DNA of 64,000 nucleotides, from NCBI RefSeq assembly GCF_001423295.1, contig NZ_LMNG01000030.1:276766-340765 (forward strand), given 5' to 3'. Position 1 is the stretch's first letter. Each line of letters opens with the position of its first letter. A model generated the notes under the pieces. The model was not told the DNA's origin, ran no database searches, and saw only the letters and a list, made by a program, of their open reading frames with translations. Position numbers and translations under genes: made by a program. Below are positions 25,849 through 35,918 of the stretch, in pieces. Source of the stretch: Methylobacterium sp. Leaf112 (GTDB lineage: Bacteria > Pseudomonadota > Alphaproteobacteria > Rhizobiales > Beijerinckiaceae).

Positions 25849-28800
25849 TGGCGGCGAGCGCACGCTTGGCCGCTTCCAGGGGGTGCTCGGATTCGATGCG
25901 GACGCCCTTCAGGTCCGGGCTCTTGTAGACGGTGACGATGGTGTCCATCACCTCGGTGAGCGTCGTGCGCTTGTCCTCGGGCGCGGCGATGAGGAGCTGC
26001 AGGCCCCACGCCTGGTAGAGGTCGACGAGGGCTTGGGAGTTGCGCACGTCGAGCTTCGAGAACGCCTCGTCGAGGAGGCAGAGGCCGAGCCCCGGATTCT
26101 CGTCGCCCGGTCGGTCGCCGGGATAGTAGGCCGAGGCCAGGGAGGCCGCGATGGCGACGTAGAACGGCGCCTGCGCCTCGCCGCCGGAGCCGCGCAGAGC
26201 CCGGTTCGACATGGTGGTGCGGTTGCCGGCGGCATCGCGCATGCCGATCTCGTAGACGAAGTAGTTGCGATAATCGGCCAAACGCGCCGCGCTCTCCTCA
26301 CCGGCGATGAGGGCCGAGATCTCCTCGATGGCGGCCGAGAGCGGGCCTTCGGCCGGCGTCTCGCCCTGGCCCGGCAGGACCGCCTGCGCCGCATCGGGCG
26401 AGCGTGCGACTTCGGTGGCGAGCGCGTGGACGGCGGCGTAGCGCCGGTCGACGGCGGCCTCGAAGGCGTAGGTCTGGCCGGTGAAGGTCTGGCTCGACAG
26501 GCGTTCGTTGAGGGCGTCGAGGCGGGCGCGGACGCGCTCGAACTTGTCGGCGAGACGCGTCAGCAGGTCCTCGGTCATCAGGCGGCGCATCTCGCCTTCC
26601 GCCCGCACGGCCTGATCGCGGTAGCGCCTGAGCTCGTGGCCCGCGACCTCGTCGTAGGCGCGCCGGGTCCAGCCGTAGCCGAACGAGGCCGGAGCGTCGC
26701 CGCGCCCCAGAGGGTTGTCGATCCGCCACTGCACGCAATACTCGGCCAAGTCGCGCTCGGCGGTGCGGCCCTGCGTACGGGCCGTCTCGAGGGCCTCGCG
26801 GGCGGCGCTGCGGGCGGCGGCGGCGGCGGCCGCGAGTTCCTTCGCGTCGAGGCCGGCGAGGTCCGCCCGGGCCTTGGCCACGGCCCGCGGGTCGAAGCCC
26901 TCCGGACGCACGAGGCGGATGCGGACCGTGTCGCCGCCGACCCAGCGCGCATGCGCCGAGCGCCGGGCGGCCAGCGCCGCGCGCGCCGCCTCGCGGGAGG
27001 AGGCGACCTTGGCCTTCAGGCCCGCTTCCTCGCCCAGCAGGGCATCGCGCTTGGGTTCGAGCACCTGCACGAGTTCCGTGAGGTAGGCCGAACGCTCCTT
27101 CGCGAGCTCCTTCAATTCGGCTTCGAGGGCGCCGGTATCGGCCTTCTCGACGCTCTCGCGCTCGGTGGCGAGACTGCGGCGGCGGCCCTCGATGGCGTCG
27201 CACTCGGCCCGCAGGCCGAACAGGTCGATGGGCGCTTCGGCCAGACGTGCCTTGAGCTGCGCGGCGATGCGGGCGGCCTCGCGCAGCACGCCGGCCTCGC
27301 CGCGCAGGCGCCGCGCCTCGGCCACAGCCCGCTCCATGGCCTCGCGGCCCTCCTCCGTCGGACCACGGCTGCCGCGCGTCATCATGAGCTGCACGGGACG
27401 GACCACCGAATAGGCCATGCCGGAGGTCGAGCGCCCGCTCGGCGCCACGGCCCGGCTCATATGCGCGAGGGCCGCATCGTCGGGGGCGAGGTCGTAGCCG
27501 CCGAGGCGCGCGGCGAGGAACGCCTCGGCGTGGGGATCGCGGGTCTCGATCATGCCCAAGGGGCCGTCGTCGTAGCGCCCGCCCCGGCGCCGGGCCGTGT
27601 CCGTGGTCTTGACCAGAAGGCAGCGGTAGAACTGTGCTTTCCGGGCTTCGAGATGGGCGAACGCCTGATTCAGCCGGTCGGGCTGCACCACCAGGGCTTC
27701 GCGAGCACCCCCCAGAAGGCCCTCCAGGGCCATGCCCCATTTCGGCTCGACGATCTCGGCGAGTTCGCAGACCGGCACGGCGTCGATGCCCAGCCGCGCG
27801 AGTTCGTCCCGGAACGCCGCCACATCCGAGGACAGGCGCGCGCCCTTGGCCGCCCCGCCACCGGCGAAGGGCGCCGACAGGCCCTGCGCCTCCGTCTCGG
27901 CGGCGCGGGCGCGCAGGGCCATGTCCTCGGCCGCCGTATCGAGGGGGCCGGCGATGTCGGGCATGTCGACGAGCGCCGTCACCAGGGTATTCAGGGGCCC
28001 GTCCGAGCGAAGCGTTTCCTCCGGCGGGGCCTCGCGGCGGAGCCCTGCGCGGGCGCAGGCCTCGACGAAGCGGGCCGCACCCGGAGCGACCCGGCGGACC
28101 TCGCCGATGACCGCCGTCAGGCGGGCGACGTCCTGGATCAGCCCGACGAGGCCCGTCACCCGCAGGGTGAGGTCGCGTCGGTCGCGGGTGAGCACGGCGA
28201 GGCCCGCATCCGAGGCGGCGAGCCGCCCCTGCGCGTGGGTCCCGGCCATGAGGGCCTTCTTCTGCGCGATCTCGCCGTCGATGTCGCGCACGAAGCCCTG
28301 GCTGGTGGCGACGCTCTCGCGGGCGATGCGCAAGCGCTCGGCGACATCGGCGAGGCCGGTGCGGGCGGTTGTGTAGTCGACGACTCGGCGGCGCAGATCC
28401 GCGCCGGCGGCCCGCAGGTCGTCGAGGGCCGCCGACAGGCTCGCCTCCGCCCAGGTCTCGTAGCGGGCGAGGATGCGGCCGAGATGCGACAGGCGCCGCT
28501 CCAACTCCTCGATGGTCTCGAGGAGACGGCGCCAGTTCTCCACCGACTGGCGGATGCGGGCGACGTCGAGGGGCTCGGGCTCCAGCACGAAGGAGCGCAC
28601 GAAGGCGGAGGAATCGAAGATCGGCTTGAAGGCGACCGCATTGGAGAAGGTGCGCAGGAAGTGGCGGGGTTCGGGCACCGGCGCGCCCTCGCGCAGGAGC
28701 CCGAGCACCTCCGCGGTGAAGCGCTCGCCGGACGCGCGGAACTCCTCGAAGGTCTCGGAGCGGATGCGCAGATCCTTGGCGATCTCGGCCCAGGGCGCGA

Positions 28801-29353
28801 CGAAGGAGCCGTCGGGCGTCTCGCGGACGTAGTCGGCGATCTCGAAGCGATGGCCTGTGCAGACGAAGCGCGACAGGGTGGTCTCGCGGCTGTCCTCGGC
28901 CCGGGCGCTCAGCGCCAGCCCAACGGAGACGACGCGGCCCGAGACCGGGTTCTCGAACACGAGGACGATGAGGGTCTCGCAGGCCTCGCGGGTCGGGCGG
29001 CCGCCCTCGGCCGGGTCGCTGATCCAGCCGAGGCAATAGTCGCGCACCGTGCGGGCCGAGCGGCCCGACGCCGAGGCGTTGAGCGCCAGACGGCTGGCGT
29101 TGTTGCCGGCCAGCACCGTGCCGACGGCATCGAAGATCGTCGACTTGCCGGCCCCCGTCGGCCCGACGAGGGCCGTCGCGCCGCGGATGCGAATCTGCTC
29201 GCGCCGGATCAGGTACCAGTTCGAGAGGGCGATGTCGGTGAGGCGATACACTGAGGCCGGGTGATTTTTGCACGCTGCGAAGGATCGTCGGGCCTTCGCT
29301 CGCATGGCCGGGGGCGGCGAGGCAAGCCGGCCGGGGCGATCAGGCGGCGTCAT
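25793..29353 (-). CDS. jetC: JetC/MksB-like SMC-family ATPase of a Wadjet-type complex
   Basis: A protein of up to 1186 residues with SMC-like layout. The N-terminal part has Walker A GPTGAGKS (64-71) after [17 protein letters not shown], which matches JetC proteins. Long coiled-coil segments lie around 260-400 and 680-840, with a hinge-like region between. The C-terminal head has signature SGGE (1056-1059) and Walker [13 protein letters not shown] (1091-1102). Such ATPases form loop-extruding condensin-like complexes with JetA (kleisin) and JetB. The start is uncertain: 29353 overlaps the jetB stop by 14 bases, while homology begins near residue 35, so an internal start (29305, or GTG at 29251) is possible. 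It is the last gene of the operon. No JetD gene follows; a convergent LysR gene overlaps its 3' end. Confidence 0.85.
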   Translation of the reverse strand: MTPPDRPGRLASPPPAMRAKARRSFAACKNHPASVYRLTDIALSNWYLIRREQIRIRGATALVGPTGAGKSTIFDAVGTVLAGNNASRLALNASASGRSARTVRDYCLGWISDPAEGGRPTREACETLIVLVFENPVSGRVVSVGLALSARAEDSRETTLSRFVCTGHRFEIADYVRETPDGSFVAPWAEIAKDLRIRSETFEEFRASGERFTAEVLGLLREGAPVPEPRHFLRTFSNAVAFKPIFDSSAFVRSFVLEPEPLDVARIRQSVENWRRLLETIEELERRLSHLGRILARYETWAEASLSAALDDLRAAGADLRRRVVDYTTARTGLADVAERLRIARESVATSQGFVRDIDGEIAQKKALMAGTHAQGRLAASDAGLAVLTRDRRDLTLRVTGLVGLIQDVARLTAVIGEVRRVAPGAARFVEACARAGLRREAPPEETLRSDGPLNTLVTALVDMPDIAGPLDTAAEDMALRARAAETEAQGLSAPFAGGGAAKGARLSSDVAAFRDELARLGIDAVPVCELAEIVEPKWGMALEGLLGGAREALVVQPDRLNQAFAHLEARKAQFYRCLLVKTTDTARRRGGRYDDGPLGMIETRDPHAEAFLAARLGGYDLAPDDAALAHMSRAVAPSGRSTSGMAYSVVRPVQLMMTRGSRGPTEEGREAMERAVAEARRLRGEAGVLREAARIAAQLKARLAEAPIDLFGLRAECDAIEGRRRSLATERESVEKADTGALEAELKELAKERSAYLTELVQVLEPKRDALLGEEAGLKAKVASSREAARAALAARRSAHARWVGGDTVRIRLVRPEGFDPRAVAKARADLAGLDAKELAAAAAAARSAAREALETARTQGRTAERDLAEYCVQWRIDNPLGRGDAPASFGYGWTRRAYDEVAGHELRRYRDQAVRAEGEMRRLMTEDLLTRLADKFERVRARLDALNERLSSQTFTGQTYAFEAAVDRRYAAVHALATEVARSPDAAQAVLPGQGETPAEGPLSAAIEEISALIAGEESAARLADYRNYFVYEIGMRDAAGNRTTMSNRALRGSGGEAQAPFYVAIAASLASAYYPGDRPGDENPGLGLCLLDEAFSKLDVRNSQALVDLYQAWGLQLLIAAPEDKRTTLTEVMDTIVTVYKSPDLKGVRIESEHPLEAAKRALAAINPERQGIEGFRLPGAAA

Positions 29354-29972
29354 CCCCGGCCGAAGCCCAGGCCCGGACGTGCTCCATCCAGGCGTCGGGC
29401 GAGAGCACGCCGATGCCGGGCAGCACCATCAGGGGCGTGAGCTTTTCGGTTCTATCGCGCTCGCCCAGGCGCAGGGCGCCTTTCCGGGAGAACAGCCGCA
29501 GGATCTCCAGCAAGCGGGTCTCCTCCGGCGGGTCGCTGCGGGTGGCGGTGCGGATCGATTCGGCGATGTCGTCGGTGGTGCATTCCACCACCCCCTCGGT
29601 GGTGACGCGGTGGTCGCGAAGCCCTTCCTCGTAGGCGAGCCGCAGGGCGAGCAGCACCAGGGTCTCGTCCTTGCGCAGGCGCTCGGCCTGACCGTCGTGG
29701 CGCACGCCCTCCGGGGGCACGCGCAGGAACACCATCTGGTCCCGGTGCGAGACCTCGAAACCGTACCCAAGGCAGGCGAAGTAGCTCTGGAAGAACGGCG
29801 CGTAGTGCCGGGCGAGGTCGTAGGTCCGCCCGATGCCGGGGGTGCCGGAATAGACGCACTGGCTCTTGAGCAGCACCTGCAGGGCGCGGGTCAGCTCCTC
29901 GTCGGAGGGCGCACGGGCGCCGGGCGGCGGCGGCTCGTCGCCGTCGACGATGGCGCGGAAGGCTTCGAGCAT
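29340..29972 (-). CDS. jetB: JetB/MksE-like subunit (DUF4194)
   Basis: A 210-residue protein of the DUF4194 type, the MukE-like winged-helix partner in Wadjet and Mks complexes. Recognisable segments are TRALQVLLKSQCVYSG (27-42), the stretch FFQSYFACLGYGFEVSHRD (60-78), and a second winged-helix region with LLEILRLFSRKGALRLGE. It would bind the kleisin-like JetA and DNA at the ATPase heads. It follows the 88-residue protein by 74 bases and overlaps jetC, which supports a single transcript. Confidence 0.82.
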   Translation of the reverse strand: MLEAFRAIVDGDEPPPPGARAPSDEELTRALQVLLKSQCVYSGTPGIGRTYDLARHYAPFFQSYFACLGYGFEVSHRDQMVFLRVPPEGVRHDGQAERLRKDETLVLLALRLAYEEGLRDHRVTTEGVVECTTDDIAESIRTATRSDPPEETRLLEILRLFSRKGALRLGERDRTEKLTPLMVLPGIGVLSPDAWMEHVRAWASAGDDAA

Positions 29973-30046
29973 GGCGGTGGTCCGGGAGCGAATGGGACTC
30001 GCGAGGCCGCGTGTCTATCCGCCTCCCGCCGGTCGCGCCAATCCGC

Positions 30047-30313
30047 TCAGGCGGCGGCGGCTTCGGCCCGGAACAGGGAAATGCACTTGGTGTCCCGGTG
30101 CATGCTGAGGATCGAGGCCCGGTCGAGGGACGGGTTGGCGGCGAGCACACGGCGGACCTCGGCGACGATGCTGTCGTAGCGCGCCGCGTCGTAGTTCTGC
30201 TCCAGGGGGCTCACGGCGATGTACGTCTCCACCACCAGCACCCGTTCGCAGCGCTCACGCCCGACCTCGACGGCGACCCAGGCGGATTTGATCAAGCATT
30301 TGCCGGATACCAT
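30047..30313 (-). CDS. Unknown 88-residue protein between jetA and jetB
   Basis: An 88-residue alpha/beta protein beginning MVSGKCLIKSAWVAVEVG, with a GGGAG-type ribosome site about eight bases upstream. It has two or three beta strands (VLVVETYIAVSPLE), then helices (ARYDSIVAEVRRVLAANP), and three Cys residues. I do not recognise the family. It lies inside the SMC operon, 138 bases after jetA and 74 before jetB. It is not one of the standard Wadjet components. It could be an accessory factor or an unrelated gene inserted into the operon. Upstream in-frame codons to 30451 lack homology-like character and were left out. Confidence 0.65.
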   Translation of the reverse strand: MVSGKCLIKSAWVAVEVGRERCERVLVVETYIAVSPLEQNYDAARYDSIVAEVRRVLAANPSLDRASILSMHRDTKCISLFRAEAAAA

Positions 30314-30451
30314 GGCCCATCTCCCGAAGACGCGACGTTCTTCCGCGCTGCGCGTCGGAGACCAGGATGAACCCTGTCTTCGCAGATGCCAAGGGTGGTC
30401 GTTGCATGGGACGCCGAAGTCTCGCGGCGATCGAATATTGCGCCGCAGCAC

Positions 30452-31828
30452 TCAGCGTGTGCGTTCCAGCAGGAAGTCCGGGCAGTCGAGCCAGCCGTTG
30501 GCAACCCGGCCCTCGACCCGCGAGAGGCGGTAGCGACCGCTCAGGCTCCCGTCGAACAGCACGTCGATCTCGCGCAGGCGCTGGAACACCACGAAGGCAT
30601 CGACGTCGGCGATCGGCATCTGCGAACCCCGCACGGCGCCCTTGCGCCCGAGCCGGCCCTCGAGGAAGTCCACCATCCGGTCGGGCGTCACCGCCACGCG
30701 GTGGCGGAACGCGTCCTTCGCCGCGATGAAGGCCTCCACGGCCGGATCGAGGAAGAGTTCCGGCAGGGGCTCGCAGTCGATGGGCGGGCGCTTGAGGCGC
30801 GGCGCGTAGAGGTGGACGGCGCCGATGGGCGGGCGCAGGAGCGAGATCCCGGCCGGTGGCATGCCCTCCATCGGCGCATCGGTGCCCGCCACGGCGCGGA
30901 GCGCCGCGGCCGTGCGTTCGATGCGGTCGGAATCCCGGTGGTCCATGTAGCGCAGGGCCGCCGCGATTCGCCGCTCCAGGCGGGCGACGATGTCGGCCAC
31001 CGCGTCGAGGTGACGGTCGAGGCCCTCGAAGATCGCCAGGATCTCTGCGAGATCCGCCCGCACGGCCCGCTCGGCCACCTCGACATCGGGCGCACGGCCC
31101 TCGCGGATCCCGGCCTCCGCCAGGGCCCGCAGGGTGAGGGGATCGCGCAAGGCGCGGCCCGCCTCCCGCACGATACCGGAGCGGAAGCGGAACGGGTTCA
31201 GGCGGGTGTGCAGGGTGCGGTAGTCGCTGACGATGTGGCGGGCCACGAACTCGTCGAAGTAGAGCCGGAAGGCCGCGCGCTGGTCCTCCTGCGCCAGGAT
31301 GCGCGCCTCGATCTTGCGCATGGAGCCGGCGAGCGTCCGCAGGTGGCTGAGGAAGGCCCGCGATGCCTTGGCGGCGTTGACCAGGGCCTCGGAACGCTCG
31401 GCCGGGTTGGCGATGGCGCTCTCCAGGCTGCCCAGCACATCGAGCACGGCGCCGCCGTAGGAGCGGGTCTCGCCCCGGTCGAGGCGGGCGAGTTCCTCGA
31501 TGAGGATGCGGGCCTCGGGGTCGAAATCCACCACCGGCACGTAGCGCTCGCGCCGCTCCACCAGCCAGCCGGAGTCCAGCAGGCGCCGGTAGACGGCCGA
31601 GCGCCGCTCGATGGGATCGACGGGCGTGGTCTCGTCGTCGGCGATCTCGCCTTGGGCGAAATCGGCGGAGAAGTCGCCGATGGCGGCGAGCAGCTCGGTC
31701 TTGCGCAGGGGCTCGGCCGTATCGCCGAACACCCGCGCGTGCAGGTGCAGCAGCAGGGCGGCGTTGAAGGCCCGGCTCGGGGAGGCGAGGGGCCGGAACA
31801 GGTCGTCGGACAGGCGGGTGAACAGCAT
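30452..31828 (-). CDS. jetA: JetA/MksF-like kleisin subunit of a Wadjet-type complex
   Basis: A 458-residue mostly helical protein matching the Wadjet JetA family. The start MLFTRLSDDLFRPLASPSRAFNAALLL read in pieces is typical, followed by the winged-helix RRSAVYRRLLDSGWLVERRERY (roughly 78-98), which binds the SMC neck. A long middle helical domain holds MRKIEARILAQEDQRAAFRLYFDEFV. The C-terminal winged helix would bind the opposite ATPase head. It is the first gene of the operon and diverges from an acyl-CoA dehydrogenase gene across 190 bases, which must carry the operon promoter. The family call comes from pattern recognition, not a search. Confidence 0.8.
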   Translation of the reverse strand: MLFTRLSDDLFRPLASPSRAFNAALLLHLHARVFGDTAEPLRKTELLAAIGDFSADFAQGEIADDETTPVDPIERRSAVYRRLLDSGWLVERRERYVPVVDFDPEARILIEELARLDRGETRSYGGAVLDVLGSLESAIANPAERSEALVNAAKASRAFLSHLRTLAGSMRKIEARILAQEDQRAAFRLYFDEFVARHIVSDYRTLHTRLNPFRFRSGIVREAGRALRDPLTLRALAEAGIREGRAPDVEVAERAVRADLAEILAIFEGLDRHLDAVADIVARLERRIAAALRYMDHRDSDRIERTAAALRAVAGTDAPMEGMPPAGISLLRPPIGAVHLYAPRLKRPPIDCEPLPELFLDPAVEAFIAAKDAFRHRVAVTPDRMVDFLEGRLGRKGAVRGSQMPIADVDAFVVFQRLREIDVLFDGSLSGRYRLSRVEGRVANGWLDCPDFLLERTR

Positions 31829-32017
31829 GGGACTGGGACGGACTGCAGCCCGCCGGAACGGCGTCTGTCAATCGATCCGAGGCCCGTAGCGGACCGAACG
31901 GGCGGTTTCCCTGGGGGAAGCGACCGTCCGGGTGGCAGTGGGTGGCGGGAACGCGGACATGCTAGGACGGACGGCAAGGCGCCGCGAAGGCGTCACCGAA
32001 CCATCACGGGAGACCCC

Positions 32018-33259
32018 ATGCCGAAGCCGGATCAAGAGCCCCGTCGCAGACAAGAGCCCCGTCCGCCCGAACTCGTGACGCCGTGGCGCACGGAGGCGCG
32101 CGCCGCCCTGCAGGCCGAGGCCCGAGCCTTCGCCCGCGACGTGGTAATGCCCATCGCCGACGAACTCGACCGGCAGAAAGCCGAGATGCCGCGCACGCTC
32201 ATCGACGCCATGGCGCGGAAGGGCTGGTTCGGCATCACCATCCCGACGGAGCATGGCGGCCTCGGCCTCGGGGTGTTCGAGTATTGCCTCGTCTCGGAAG
32301 AACTCGCCCGGGCCTGGCTGTCCGTGGGCAGCATCCTCGCGCGGGGCCAGGGCCTCGGCACCCAGGTCCTCGACGAGGGGCGCCGGGGCGAGTTGCTGGC
32401 CCGCTCGGCCCGGGGCGAATGGATCGGCAGCATCGCCCTGTCGGAGCCGACCGCCGGCTCGGATCTGGCCGGGGTGCAGACCCGCGCGGTGCGCGAGGGC
32501 GACACCTGGGTGCTCACCGGCACCAAGCGCTGGGCCGGCTTCGCGCAGGCGGCCGATTTCGTCGAGGTTCTGGCCCGCACCCGCGATCCGGAGCCCGGCG
32601 AGTCGCGCTCGGCCGGCCTCGAGCCGTTCCTGGTGGTCAAGGAGCCCGGCACCTTCCCGGCCGGCATGACCGGCCAGGTGATCGACAAGATCGGCTATCA
32701 CGGCTTCCTCACCTTCGAGCTCGCCCTCGACGGCGTGCGCGTGCCCGAGAGCGACCGGCTCACCGGCCTCTACGGCGACCAGGGGGCGGATGCCGATGCC
32801 GGCGGTTTCGCGTCCGTGCAGCGCGGCCTCAACATCGCACGGGTGCACACGGCGGCGCGCGCCGTCGGCGTCGCCCGGGCGGCGGTGGAGGATTGTCAGC
32901 TCTACCTGCAGGAGCGCGAGCAGTTCGGCCACCCCATCGGCGACTTCCAGGCCCTGCGCTTCGCCCTGGCCGACATGGCGGCGGAGGTCGCACAAGCCCG
33001 CGCGTTCTGGCAGCAGGTCGCGCATCTGCTCGATGCCGGCGAGGCGGCCGAGAGCGAATCCGCCATGGTCAAGCTGCTCGCCACCGAGATGGCCGTGCGG
33101 GTGACCAACCAGGCGATGCAGCTTCACGGCGGCAACGGCTACACCACGGAACGCCGGGTGGAGCGCTACTGGCGCGACGCCCGTCTCACCACGATCTTCG
33201 AGGGTACGAGCGAGATCCAGCGCCGGATCATCAGCGACCGGATGCTGCCGCGCCCCTGA
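32018..33259 (+). CDS. Acyl-CoA dehydrogenase family protein
   Basis: A 413-residue flavoenzyme of the acyl-CoA dehydrogenase family, which introduces a trans double bond into acyl-CoA and passes electrons to ETF. Family signatures are IALSEPTAGSDLAGVQT (about 138-154), the REQFGHPIGDFQALRFALADM stretch, and LHGGNGYTTERRVERYWRD. Catalytic Glu lies in TIFEGTSEIQRRI. The ATG at 32018 has GGGAG upstream; a very long upstream open frame is antisense to jetA and not part of the gene. Chain-length specificity is unknown. A hairpin follows the stop. Confidence 0.92.
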   Translation: MPKPDQEPRRRQEPRPPELVTPWRTEARAALQAEARAFARDVVMPIADELDRQKAEMPRTLIDAMARKGWFGITIPTEHGGLGLGVFEYCLVSEELARAWLSVGSILARGQGLGTQVLDEGRRGELLARSARGEWIGSIALSEPTAGSDLAGVQTRAVREGDTWVLTGTKRWAGFAQAADFVEVLARTRDPEPGESRSAGLEPFLVVKEPGTFPAGMTGQVIDKIGYHGFLTFELALDGVRVPESDRLTGLYGDQGADADAGGFASVQRGLNIARVHTAARAVGVARAAVEDCQLYLQEREQFGHPIGDFQALRFALADMAAEVAQARAFWQQVAHLLDAGEAAESESAMVKLLATEMAVRVTNQAMQLHGGNGYTTERRVERYWRDARLTTIFEGTSEIQRRIISDRMLPRP

Positions 33260-33264
33260 TGGAA

Positions 33265-33291
33265 GCGTCCCGGATGATGGGTCCGGGACGC
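33265..33291. terminator. Terminator after the acyl-CoA dehydrogenase gene
   Basis: Ten-base perfect arms GCGTCCCGGA (33265-33274) and TCCGGGACGC (33282-33291), 6 bases after the stop codon and before the convergent DHH gene. Confidence 0.7.
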
Positions 33292-33308
33292 AGCTCAGGG
33301 CCGAGAGA

Positions 33309-34463
33309 CTACCCCTTCCAGCCCTTCAGGGCGGCAAACGGGCTGCTCGACGGGTCGGGCGGGGGCGGATTGAGGATCGGCTCGACCTGCGCGACGGCGT
33401 CGGCCAGCGAGAAGGCGGAGCCGGTGGGCAGCTTGCCGCCGGCCGCATCCTTGTGGCCGCCGCCGCGGAACCGGCGCGCGCCCTCCAGCGCCGTCTCGTC
33501 GTTGGAGCGGAACGACATGTTGCCCGTGCGCTGGACGTTGAGGACGCGCTTGGCCTTGCCCGCATCCATGATCAGGTCGGAGACGCGCTGGAAGGTGCCC
33601 GAATCGAGGCCGAAGGACAGGTAGGTCCCGTCCGAGAGCGGCTGGAACAGGTCGGAGCGTGCGAGCACGCGGGCGATCCGCATGCGGGTGGTGAGGCGGG
33701 GATCGTCGGTCTCGTCGCCGGCCAGATACCCGTCGACGATTCCCGTGCGGATGGCGCCGACCCCGGCTTCGAGTTCGGCCGGTGAGGCCCCGGCGCGCAG
33801 GCGTCCGGCGAGGGCGACGAGGAGGTCGCTCACGAAGCGGTCGTGCCACGCATGCCCGATGGGCACGAGGTTGGAGACGTTGTCCCAGAACACCTCGTCG
33901 AGGGCATGGCCGCCCGCGAAGGTCGGCCGGTCCTTGCGCCACAGGTCGACGGCATCCACGGCCTCGACGAGAGCGAGGAGGTCGGCGTCGCCCTCGATGG
34001 CGTCGGGCGCGTACAGGGTGCGGCGGCGATAGGCGAGCTTCGTGGCGCAGCGGCCCTCGTCGATGAGCACGACGATGGCGGGATCGTCGAGGTCGAACCG
34101 CATCACGCCCGGATCGTCTGCCTCCGGCACAGGCTCGAGGGTCTGCTCGCGCAAGCGGTCGATGGAGGAGGCATGGTGGTCGAGGACGATGAGCCGGTGC
34201 CGTTCGGCCTCGGCCCGGCCCCGGTTCATCGCGGCGAAGTTGCGGATGAAGGTCACCGCCACGGGCTCGAGACCGAGATCGGTGAGGATCAGGGTCTCGG
34301 GCTGCCGCGTCCGCCCGAGGCGCTTCAGCTCGCCCTCGACCACGGGCCCGACATCGCTGTAGCGCGGCACGTGGACGATCCGCGAGACCGGAACGAAGCG
34401 CCCCACGATGGTGGAGGCGCCGTAGCCGTCGAGGTCGTGATGGGTGATCTGGGTAACGGTCAA
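33309..34463 (-). CDS. DHH-family phosphoesterase
   Basis: A 384-residue protein with the DHH superfamily metal motifs HHDLDGYG (8-15) and DHHASS, and the C-terminal DHHA1 substrate motif RGGGHKDAAGG. Relatives cleave oligoribonucleotides, cyclic dinucleotide products or other phosphodiesters with Mn(II). The C-terminal 30 residues are Pro/Ser-rich. It stands between the acyl-CoA dehydrogenase and the capsule genes, with no clear operon partner. Exact substrate unknown. Confidence 0.85.
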   Translation of the reverse strand: MTVTQITHHDLDGYGASTIVGRFVPVSRIVHVPRYSDVGPVVEGELKRLGRTRQPETLILTDLGLEPVAVTFIRNFAAMNRGRAEAERHRLIVLDHHASSIDRLREQTLEPVPEADDPGVMRFDLDDPAIVVLIDEGRCATKLAYRRRTLYAPDAIEGDADLLALVEAVDAVDLWRKDRPTFAGGHALDEVFWDNVSNLVPIGHAWHDRFVSDLLVALAGRLRAGASPAELEAGVGAIRTGIVDGYLAGDETDDPRLTTRMRIARVLARSDLFQPLSDGTYLSFGLDSGTFQRVSDLIMDAGKAKRVLNVQRTGNMSFRSNDETALEGARRFRGGGHKDAAGGKLPTGSAFSLADAVAQVEPILNPPPPDPSSSPFAALKGWKG

Positions 34464-34533
34464 GACGGGGTCCTCGGCGGGCGGCGTCCGCGGCTTATGA
34501 CGCGTTTTCCGGCCCGCGGCGACCCGTGACGGA

Positions 34534-35775
34534 TCAGCTGGTCTGCTTGCGGGCGAACACGGCCCCGGCGAACAGGAGCGCCGCGCCCCCGGCGATGAGG
34601 CTGATCATCAGGAGCCGGCGGGGCTGCTGGGCGGATTCGGCCTGCACCGGCTGGACGATCATGCTGAAGAACTCGACCTGCCGGCTGGCGATGATGCGCG
34701 AGCGCTCGTAGGCGGCCAGGACCTTGGAAAAGTACTTCTCCGCCTCGTCGCGGTCGTTCTCGAAGGCCTCGAACTTGGTGAGGGCGTCGGCCAGGATGCG
34801 CCGCTGTTCCGGGTCCTCGCTCGCCGACTGGTTCTCGATGCGCGTGATGGCGTCGTCGAGATCCTTGATCTGGGACTTGATGTCCTGGATGCGGCGCGAC
34901 TCGGGACCGAGGTCGCGCTGGCCGAGATTGAGCTGCACGGCTAGGTTGATGCGCGCGGTGCGCAACTCGCCGATCACCTTGAGGTTGCTGTCGTTGGTCT
35001 TCTTGGCATCGAGAATGCCCTCGCGGTTGCGCAGGGTCGCCATGGCGAGGCGGACCTTCGTCATCCGCTCCTCGGCGAGCTTGAGTTCGCGCGCGCTTTC
35101 GACCACGGCGTCGGCGCGCGCGCGGTCGCTGAGCGCGTTCACCATGCGCTCGCTCTCCTTCAGGATCGCCTGGGTGAGGGCCAGGGATTCGGCGGGATCG
35201 AAGGCGCTGACCGTCAGGCTGATGATGCCCGAACCGCTCTCGATCTTGGTGGTGACCCGCTCGCTCCAATATCGCACGAAGCGCTCGATGGGCTTGTCCC
35301 GGTCGAAGCGCGAGAGGAAGTCGATCCCATCCCGGGAGAACATGTCCCGCAGGGGCAGGTCCTTCTCCAGGACCTCGATCATCGGCCGGCTGTGGATGTA
35401 GTTGAGGGCCACGAGACTGTCCTGGGCCACCATCTGGGAGACGACGCCCTTGGTGGTCCCGACCTGGTCGGACGAGGCCTTGTCGGCGGAGCCCAGCGCC
35501 GGCCGCAGGGCGAAGCGCGCCTCGGTGACGTAGCGATCCGAGGCGATGAGCCCGAAATAGATCACCCCCAGCAGCGTCGGCAGCACGAAGCAGAGCCCGA
35601 ACAGGATCGGGATGACTGGGTCGGACTTGTTGTGGCTCTGGTAGGAGCGGATACCCTTCTTGCGGTCGGCGAAGCGCGAGACGCGGGCGACCTGACGCAG
35701 GGACTCCGCCACGGCATTCGAGCGGTCGGCCGTGGTGACGGGCTGCCCGGTGGGGTTGCGGATCTCGACGCTCAT
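34534..35775 (-). CDS. Capsule polysaccharide export inner-membrane protein, KpsE-like (PCP-3)
   Basis: A 413-residue polysaccharide co-polymerase of the KpsE/BexC/CtrB type. TM1 lies at about 54-78 and TM2 at about 388-407. Between them is a long periplasmic part with coiled coils (EERMTKVRLAMATLRNRE; SRRIQDIKSQIKDLDDAI). It would bridge the ABC capsule exporter to the outer-membrane pore. Its partner KpsT is encoded just upstream (143-base gap); KpsM and KpsD are not in the window. Confidence 0.86.
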   Translation of the reverse strand: MSVEIRNPTGQPVTTADRSNAVAESLRQVARVSRFADRKKGIRSYQSHNKSDPVIPILFGLCFVLPTLLGVIYFGLIASDRYVTEARFALRPALGSADKASSDQVGTTKGVVSQMVAQDSLVALNYIHSRPMIEVLEKDLPLRDMFSRDGIDFLSRFDRDKPIERFVRYWSERVTTKIESGSGIISLTVSAFDPAESLALTQAILKESERMVNALSDRARADAVVESARELKLAEERMTKVRLAMATLRNREGILDAKKTNDSNLKVIGELRTARINLAVQLNLGQRDLGPESRRIQDIKSQIKDLDDAITRIENQSASEDPEQRRILADALTKFEAFENDRDEAEKYFSKVLAAYERSRIIASRQVEFFSMIVQPVQAESAQQPRRLLMISLIAGGAALLFAGAVFARKQTS

Positions 35776-35918
35776 CTGCCTTCAGCCATCCATTCCGTTC
35801 GGGCGGCCATCCTTCGCCGCGCGTACCCTATTCCACGATTGGGACGGCGAAAGCATGTCCGGGCCCCTGCACGCCCGAATGAGGGCACGGGCGAACGCCC
35901 GCTTCGCCGGTGCCGCGG

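Noticed and set aside
25883..29254. Very long plus-strand open frame antisense to jetC (over 1100 codons)
   Set aside because: High GC third positions leave few stops on the opposite strand; the frame has no family features and jetC is clearly the real gene.
30386..32017. Plus-strand extension that would fuse extra sequence to the acyl-CoA dehydrogenase
   Set aside because: The extension is antisense to jetA; the true start with a ribosome site is at 32018.
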